A stretch of 47,583 nt of DNA, from assembly GCA_902590295.1 (NCBI GenBank), contig CACIWH010000004.1:1-47583 (forward strand), in the 5' to 3' direction. Numbering within the stretch: the stretch's first letter is position 1; each line of letters starts with the position of its first letter. Positions 46,229 through 47,583 of the stretch are shown in pieces. The translations under genes were made by a program, and so were the position numbers. The notes beneath the pieces are model-generated. The model searched no databases, was not told where the DNA came from, and worked only from the letters and a program-made list of their open reading frames with translations. The stretch comes from an uncultured Pelagibacteraceae bacterium (lineage in GTDB: Bacteria; Pseudomonadota; Alphaproteobacteria; Pelagibacterales; Pelagibacteraceae).

Positions 46229-46257
46229 TTGACATATTAAATTTAGGAAGTTATTTT
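46229..46257 (+). promoter_or_regulatory. Putative ilvE promoter
   Basis: Perfect -35 TTGACA at 46229-46234, 17-base spacer, and TATTTT at 46252-46257. Transcription would start around 46264, about twelve bases before the first ATG. A GATTC (46281-46285) follows in the first codons of the gene. Best -35 match found in an intergenic gap of this window. Confidence 0.55.
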
Positions 46258-46275
46258 TTTATAAATTTTCTTTTT

Positions 46276-47160
46276 ATGATGATTCCTTACGATAAAAGAG
46301 ACGGTAAAATTTGGTATAATTCTGAACTAGTAAATTGGTCAGATGTTAAGTTACATGTTTTAAGCCATGGACTACATTACGCGAGTTGCGTTTTTGAGGG
46401 TGAGAGGGTTTACGATGGCGAAATTTTTAAATTAGAGGAACATACTTCTAGATTTTTTCACTCAGCAAAAAGAATGGGTTTTGAAATTCCTTATAGCGAG
46501 GATCAAATAAACAAAGCTAGTAAAAATATTATTTCAGTTCAAAAGGTTGAAAATGGTTATGTTAGACCAATTGCCTGGCGAGGTAGTGAAATGATGGCTA
46601 TTTCAGCTCAACAAACAAAAATTCATGTAGCGATTGCAACCTGGGAGTGGGGATCTTATTTCGATCCAAAGTTAAAAGTTGAAGGAATAAAATTAAATAT
46701 ATCTAAATGGAAAAGACCTGCGCCAGATACAATACCTTGGGATACGAAAGCATCTGGATTATACATGATATGTACTTTGTCAAAACATGAAGCAGAGAGG
46801 GATGGATATACCGACTCTTTAATGTTAGATCATGAGGGTAATGTTGCAGAAGCCACTGGTGCAAATATCTTCTTTAAAGATAAAGATGGAAATCTACATA
46901 CCCCAACACCTGACTCTTTCCTTGATGGCATCACAAGAAGAACAGTCATAGATATTGCAAAATCAAAAAATATAAAAGTAATTGAAAGAAAAATTACACC
47001 AGATGAACTTAAAAATTTTACTGGTTGTTTTCTTACTGGCACTGCTGCAGAAGTAACTCCGGTTTCACAAATAGCAAATTATAATTTTAAAGTTTGTAAA
47101 ACAATTATTGAATTATCAGACTCCTATCAATTGATTGTAAGAAAAAAGAAAGCTGCTTAA
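46276..47160 (+). CDS. ilvE: Branched-chain amino acid aminotransferase
   Basis: PLP class IV transaminase for leucine, isoleucine and valine. 294 residues (starting at the first of two adjacent ATGs; the second at 46279 is equally possible). K158 in PWDTKASGLYMI binds PLP, and HGLHYASCVFEGERVYDGEIF, the EATGANIFF segment and the LTGTAAEVTPV segment are characteristic. GANTC overlaps its second and third codons. Ends exactly where the stop of the opposing pgsA begins, with no intervening base. Confidence 0.95.
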   Translation: MMIPYDKRDGKIWYNSELVNWSDVKLHVLSHGLHYASCVFEGERVYDGEIFKLEEHTSRFFHSAKRMGFEIPYSEDQINKASKNIISVQKVENGYVRPIAWRGSEMMAISAQQTKIHVAIATWEWGSYFDPKLKVEGIKLNISKWKRPAPDTIPWDTKASGLYMICTLSKHEAERDGYTDSLMLDHEGNVAEATGANIFFKDKDGNLHTPTPDSFLDGITRRTVIDIAKSKNIKVIERKITPDELKNFTGCFLTGTAAEVTPVSQIANYNFKVCKTIIELSDSYQLIVRKKKAA

Positions 47161-47583
47161 TTATTTATTATCTTCAGAAATTGCATGGTCAATTCCTTTT
47201 CTAAGGTAATCATAAGCTGTAAATAAAGTTAAGAAAGCCGAAAGCCACAAAATTATAATACCAATAGTTTGAGCATTATAGTCTTGAAAATTCAAAATTT
47301 TATTACCAGTTTCCCCTGTTAATAAAATAGAAATTGAAAACATTTGTAAAAAGGTTTTCAATTTTGCAAGATTTGATACTGGTAAATTTACTTGCCCTTT
47401 TGCTAAAAATTCTCTGAGGCCAGATATCAAAATTTCCCTTATCAGAATAATAATCGCAGCTATAACCTCAAAATTTTTTATTGTTCCATCCATAACTAAT
47501 AAAATTAGAGCTGTAGCTACGATAATTTTATCAGCAATGGGATCTAAAAGTTCACCAAGTTTAGACTCCTCTTTATACAATCT
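47161..47583 (-). CDS. pgsA: CDP-diacylglycerol-glycerol-3-phosphate 3-phosphatidyltransferase (partial, 5' end outside window)
   Basis: Makes phosphatidylglycerol phosphate in the inner membrane. Only the C-terminal 140 codons are inside; the frame is open to the right edge, beginning RLYKEESKLGELLDPIADKI. The G-x3-D-x3-D half of the CDP-alcohol phosphatidyltransferase motif is visible in GELLDPIADK, and the IREILISGLREFLA segment that follows is typical of PgsA rather than of Pss or cardiolipin synthases. Three further hydrophobic helices follow. Confidence 0.9.
   Translation of the reverse strand, partial: RLYKEESKLGELLDPIADKIIVATALILLVMDGTIKNFEVIAAIIILIREILISGLREFLAKGQVNLPVSNLAKLKTFLQMFSISILLTGETGNKILNFQDYNAQTIGIIILWLSAFLTLFTAYDYLRKGIDHAISEDNK

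Overview
The window looks like a chromosomal segment of a SAR11-type marine alphaproteobacterium (Pelagibacterales, 'Candidatus Pelagibacter' relatives). The DNA is very AT-rich, coding density is close to total (no gene-free gap reaches 100 bases), neighbouring genes overlap or nearly touch, and gene order is classically alphaproteobacterial: ctaC-ctaD-ctaB-coxF-ctaG-ctaE-surf1, ispH-thrB-rnhA, smc-dsbA-dciA|mutY, ccrM-rnhB, petABC, prs-rplY-pth-ychF, and MarR-OmpR-kinase|ilvE. A CcrM-type GANTC methylase and a carotenoid/retinal cluster ending in blh fit the same assignment. I see no mobile element, CRISPR array, rRNA or prophage.

Layout. 1-4171: partial ubiA and a DUF2721 membrane protein start back to back; then a compact minus-strand cassette of quinone reductase, pirin, DoxX, double-CDGSH and haloacid-dehalogenase genes. 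4193-12317 (+): rsmE, the complete cytochrome c oxidase operon with its assembly factors, thrC and a peroxiredoxin. 12312-24737 (-): one 12-kb co-oriented run, transcribed as dciA, dsbA, smc, atpI-B-E-F'-F (ATP synthase Fo), crtI-crtB-crtY-blh (lycopene to beta-carotene to retinal), ispH, thrB, rnhA. 24738-29283: mutY and a flavin monooxygenase (+) face udg, rnhB and ccrM (-). 29295-33193 (+): TPR protein, ispE, tRNA-Gln(UUG), cca. 33190-34970 (-): greA, hemF, trmL. 35039-37602 (+): cytochrome bc1 complex. 37579-43548 (-): ychF, pth, rplY, prs, pgeF, midA-like gene, lgt. 43589-47583: ubiK-like gene, kinase/regulator/MarR trio, ilvE and partial pgsA.

The genes jointly describe aerobic respiration (ubiquinone, bc1, cytochrome oxidase, Fo) plus the pathway to retinal, the chromophore of proteorhodopsin, with MEP-pathway genes ispE and ispH supplying precursors. 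Proteorhodopsin and crtE are not in the window. A phototrophy chromophore cluster lying directly downstream of the proton-driven ATP synthase Fo genes is the most striking layout feature.

I found no wholly unknown system. The best leads are: paired GANTC sites placed exactly on two promoters (ccrM itself and ubiA/DUF2721) in a window otherwise poor in GANTC; an SMC protein lacking a hinge; a uracil-DNA glycosylase lacking its Fe-S cysteines; a tRNA gene four bases upstream of the CCA-adding enzyme gene; the five-gene redox cassette; and tail-to-tail gene pairs that overlap or abut everywhere, leaving no room for intrinsic terminators. Counts quoted are by eye.
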